Of a stretch of DNA of 9,093 nt, positions 8,001-9,093 are shown one piece after another; positions within the stretch are counted from its first letter, which is position 1; each line of letters begins with the position of its first letter. The stretch comes from Acidobacteriota bacterium. Lineage in GTDB: Bacteria > Acidobacteriota > Vicinamibacteria > Vicinamibacterales > 2-12-FULL-66-21. The DNA lies in the NCBI GenBank assembly GCA_013697225.1, contig JACCXG010000265.1, forward strand, positions 1-9,093, written 5' to 3'. The notes below the pieces were generated by a model. That model saw only the letters and a list, made by a program, of their open reading frames with translations. It was not told where the DNA came from and did no database searches. A program made the position numbers and the translations under genes.

Positions 8001-8554
8001 TTCGAGAACGCAGGACTGCCGTTGATGCGCGACGTCCACGTGCCCCCCTCGACCCCCGCCGTCAGCTTGTACGCGAACGTCTCCGGATACCGCCCGCCGC
8101 CCATCGAGAGCGGAAGCATCGTCAGGTATTCGCGCGTGACGGTGGTGCCCACCTCGGGGGTCTCGCGCTGGATGATCTGCGGTGTGCCCGAGACGCTGAC
8201 GGTCTCGGTGAGCTGCCCGACCTCCAGTTCGGCGTCGAGCCGGAGCGTCTGCGATACCTGCAGCGTCAGATTCTCGCGAACCTGCGTCTTGAAGCCGGTC
8301 ATTTCGATTTTCACGGTGTACGTGCCGACCGGCACGCTCGGCACGGTATATTGCCCGGCTGCGTTCGTGGATGCGGTCAGGACGAGACCGCTCTCTCCAG
8401 TAATCGTGACGGTGACTCCCGGGAGCGCCGCTCGCGACGAATCGGTGACGGTGCCGGAGATCGTGGCCCGATTCACCTGCGCGGCCGAGGGCACGGTGGC
8501 CGCGACACACATTGTAGAAACGACCAGAACGACGAGCCAACGCTTTGCTCGCAT
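5021..8554 (-). CDS. Oar-like TonB-dependent outer-membrane receptor with carboxypeptidase-regulatory-like domain
   Basis: The 1177-residue protein is read from ATG 8554. That start is chosen because AGGGGAGG lies 5 nt upstream and a clean Sec signal follows (MRAKRWLVVLVV... cut near SAA-Q26). The frame stays open back to a TTG at 8650, but that would add 32 residues before the signal and overlap the likely promoter. Domains: carboxypeptidase-regulatory-like beta-sandwich at about 28-112 (ISGTVTDSSRAALPGVTVTI 32-51, NAAGQYTVPSVPVGTYTV 64-81); plug at about 125-240 (VLLEGASVT 187-195, GLSAEYGRTAGGVFNFVMRSG 221-241); then a barrel of more than 900 residues. The chain ends GQIGVRLEF, with the terminal Phe that outer-membrane barrels use for assembly. 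Large receptors of this type are abundant in Acidobacteriota and generally of unknown substrate. Hydrolase-like neighbours suggest a carbohydrate, which is inference. No TonB box was recognised. Confidence 0.95.
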   Translation of the reverse strand: MRAKRWLVVLVVSTMCVAATVPSAAQVNRATISGTVTDSSRAALPGVTVTITGESGLVLTASTNAAGQYTVPSVPVGTYTVKIEMTGFKTQVRENLTLQVSQTLRLDAELEVGQLTETVSVSGTPQIIQRETPEVGTTVTREYLTMLPLSMGGGRYPETFAYKLTAGVEGGTWTSRINGSPAFSKEVLLEGASVTTYLSGHFGESSVSMEALQEFKIQTSGLSAEYGRTAGGVFNFVMRSGQNQPHGTGFSSIRHETLNANTFLNNANGRPKARDRQSNYGGSFGGPVLIPGVFDGRNRTFFFAAAEKFRVRSYVYGAPNRSVPQLEMYDGNLSRLLTTTVVGTDALGRPIFRGAVYDPLTLREVNGVFVADPFPNNIIPADRISQISRRVGDIAKQHYAPMNDALTANNLFPTQNTPEFDQNQWSFKIDQVLSSRHRLSGSLARNTRPRLLLDAGGIWDANDSLGGPLSTARRQVINSWLFRTAHEFTISPTLFNSLIVSFNRMANPNRSAHVAAGCGAMIGVGGVRQDGPCPRINWGAGPAGVSFDAIGDPQDDFQAYNSWGIANALSWSKGRHFMKLGVDLRGNQLNTRPLGNLAGTFNFTAAQTGIPGVNFVGHSFASFLLGGVQSASVGVPLGLGGRTSYYAGYAQDDFKVTPKLTLQLGLRYEFQPPAIEQYDRTSNFDLTVRDPLTGMMGAVVFAGDGTGRTGRRTLVDSDKTNFGPRLGGAYALTDRTSLRAGYGLFYGANVFNGFSSVPFSRGFGGTDNISNPLAHTSRFNWDTGYPSAFVPAEIDPTAWRLGGVTHWDPDAGRIPRTHQWNANVQREVVRNLTVDVGYVGTRSSDIWAGDLANKNQLDPTYLSFGSNLQSILRTDADAQRFGLPGLPYPAFAGGQLWQALVPFPHLARNGIGLTTFNAPLGRSKYDALQIAVNRRYTGGLTVYGNYSFSKSLQNMESALRNDNPGRPADYYNLDLEYGLSDFDQTHNWKLAAVYDIPLGRNRRFGASMPGVLHAIAGGWTVSFISNYASGTPLRFTGSAIPGWNGRGNRVDVRNPDDGSLLAGFDSSKFNAAAIAQGNYADHRWIAPGLIVDHAPFTLGSAPLVLDVRDPYFRNEDVSIQKTFQARHVKIQLRGELLNALNRHTFGGIITNVLDARFGQITSVSGNRQGQIGVRLEF

Positions 8555-8559
8555 CGCCG

Positions 8560-8567
8560 CCTCCCCT
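8560..8567 (-). promoter_or_regulatory. Shine-Dalgarno of the receptor gene
   Basis: The minus strand reads AGGGGAGG, 5 nt before the ATG at 8554. It decides in favour of this start over the upstream in-frame TTG at 8650. Confidence 0.8.
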
Positions 8568-8609
8568 GAAGACCGGTAACCTGGCCGCCCCGCTCGAGGG
8601 GTCGCCGGA

Positions 8610-8629
8610 AGGGTGCAATCCTGCACCCT
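8610..8629. promoter_or_regulatory. 8-bp palindrome with 4-bp centre (operator-like or hairpin)
   Basis: The plus strand reads AGGGTGCA-ATCC-TGCACCCT, a perfect 8-bp inverted repeat. It sits about 55-75 bp before the receptor start and covers the possible -10 element, as a repressor operator would. As RNA it would be a short hairpin, but no U-run follows it on the minus strand, which argues against a terminator. Confidence 0.5.
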
Positions 8630-8647
8630 GTCAGGGGCGGCTGTCAA
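8618..8647 (-). promoter_or_regulatory. Candidate sigma-70-type promoter for the receptor operon
   Basis: The minus strand has a perfect TTGACA (8647-8642), an 18-bp spacer, then CAGGAT (8623-8618), which matches only three of six positions of TATAAT. The weak -10 and the overlap with the palindrome make this a regulated-promoter candidate at best. It lies in the only gap large enough for a promoter. Confidence 0.35.
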
Positions 8648-8748
8648 CAACCAGCACCGGCGGTGTCACGTCACACGCAGACACCGGACGGCGTGAACTT
8701 GGGGGGGGGCGGGCACCTTCAGATTGCGTGGCGCGCTGCCGCCGCCGT

Positions 8749-9093
8749 TTACAAGAACAGTCTGGGCAGATACTCGGGGGCGTCGTCGTAGGCCTGAACC
8801 CTGCCGGTGGCCACATCGTACATCCGCTCGTGACTCGCGCGCGCAGCCCTGCACAGCGGCTCGTAAGGACGATTGCACACGTCGAGAAAGCCGATGTTGT
8901 AGCACTCGCCGTCGAACCGGCCGAGCGCCGACTGGTCGTACAGGATGAAGTAGTGCACACCCACGCACCACGGCCTGGCGGCGGCGTCTTCGAGGTACAC
9001 CCGGTACGCGCGGCCGCGGTCTTCCTGGGTCCGGACGTGTCCGATGCCGCTTGCGGGGAGGCCGACGTCGTGCGCGCCGAAATGCCACTCGCC
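8749..9093 (-). CDS. C-terminal end of an agarase-like (GH50-like, clan-A) glycoside hydrolase (5' end outside window)
   Basis: 114 codons and a TAA stop (8751-8749) are visible, and the frame is open to the right edge, so the gene starts outside the window. The GTG at 9000 is internal, because conserved sequence continues upstream of it. The fragment begins GEWHFGAHDVG, then has RAYRVYLEDA, CVGVHYFILYDQSALGRFDG and NIGFLDVCNRPYEPL. This order (a G-E-W/F-H-F-G strand, a helix with R-Y-Y, an H/W-F-x-Y-x-D-Q strand, a GR-DGE-NIGFLDV loop) resembles the end of the TIM barrel in GH50-type beta-agarases and related clan-A enzymes. By analogy the Glu near 9090-9088 would be the nucleophile. The assignment is from remembered family patterns; related uncharacterised clan-A families are possible. 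A 194-bp gap with a candidate promoter separates it from the receptor, so it may be a separate transcript. Confidence 0.65.
   Translation of the reverse strand, partial: GEWHFGAHDVGLPASGIGHVRTQEDRGRAYRVYLEDAAARPWCVGVHYFILYDQSALGRFDGECYNIGFLDVCNRPYEPLCRAARASHERMYDVATGRVQAYDDAPEYLPRLFL

Larger units (their letters stand above)
8555..8748. other. Intergenic region upstream of the receptor gene
   Basis: This 194-bp gap lies between the hydrolase stop codon and the receptor start and is the longest non-coding stretch in the window. It contains the receptor Shine-Dalgarno, a candidate promoter with an overlapping palindrome, and a 9-G run followed by CGGG (8701-8713). No small ORF with a good Shine-Dalgarno and no hairpin with a U-run was seen, so the hydrolase gene shows no classical terminator. 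Confidence 0.7.

Noticed and set aside
6668..8569. A 633-codon plus-strand open frame opposite the receptor
   Set aside because: It has shadow composition with no domain or signal; the minus-strand receptor explains the sequence fully.
8610..8629. The palindrome as a rho-independent terminator of the hydrolase gene
   Set aside because: No U-run follows the hairpin on the minus strand, the stem is only 8 bp, and it lies about 120 bp after the stop codon.
8555..8650. A 32-residue N-terminal extension of the receptor from TTG 8650
   Set aside because: It would put a charged segment before a clean signal peptide and overlap the promoter-like sequence. ATG 8554 has a strong Shine-Dalgarno.
8749..9000. 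A short complete protein starting at GTG 9000
   Set aside because: Conserved hydrolase sequence continues in frame upstream to the window edge, so this GTG is an internal valine.

Overview
The window is visibly GC-rich and holds five protein-coding genes, all on the minus strand. In transcription order (right to left) they are: the C-terminal end of an agarase-like glycoside hydrolase; a very large outer-membrane TonB-dependent receptor of the Oar-like type; a secreted protein with N-terminal TPR repeats and a C-terminal FG-GAP/ASPIC-UnbV propeller (CRTAC1 family); a Tat-exported glycosidase-like protein; and the first 117 codons of a SnoaL-like (ester cyclase/NTF2-fold) protein. The Oar-like receptor with a carboxypeptidase-regulatory domain, beside a TPR plus CRTAC1 protein and Tat-exported sugar hydrolases, is what Acidobacteriota genomes (Vicinamibacteria or Solibacter types) look like. 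That taxonomic call is inference from gene style, not from a marker gene.

Layout: 8749-9093 is the hydrolase tail, cut by the window edge. 8555-8748 is the only sizeable gap (194 bp); it contains a TTGACA box, a palindrome that overlaps a possible -10 element, and a strong Shine-Dalgarno. 5021-8554 is the receptor. Only 23 bp then separate it from the TPR/CRTAC1 gene (2589-4997). After 45 bp comes the Tat hydrolase (405-2543), and after 51 bp the SnoaL-like gene (1-353, 3' end outside the window). The short gaps and the clear Shine-Dalgarno sequences at the receptor, Tat hydrolase and SnoaL-like genes suggest that these four are one transcription unit led by the receptor.

Working model (inference): a carbohydrate-uptake locus analogous to a SusC/SusD system. 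The receptor would be the outer-membrane importer, the TPR-propeller protein a candidate partner or glycan binder, and the two hydrolase-like proteins would process the substrate. The substrate cannot be read from the sequence. The most striking non-coding feature is a 22-bp inverted repeat that starts directly after the receptor stop codon and encloses the start codon of the TPR/CRTAC1 gene in its loop. In the mRNA it would be a fully paired hairpin (20 Watson-Crick and 2 G-U pairs) that buries the ribosome-binding site.
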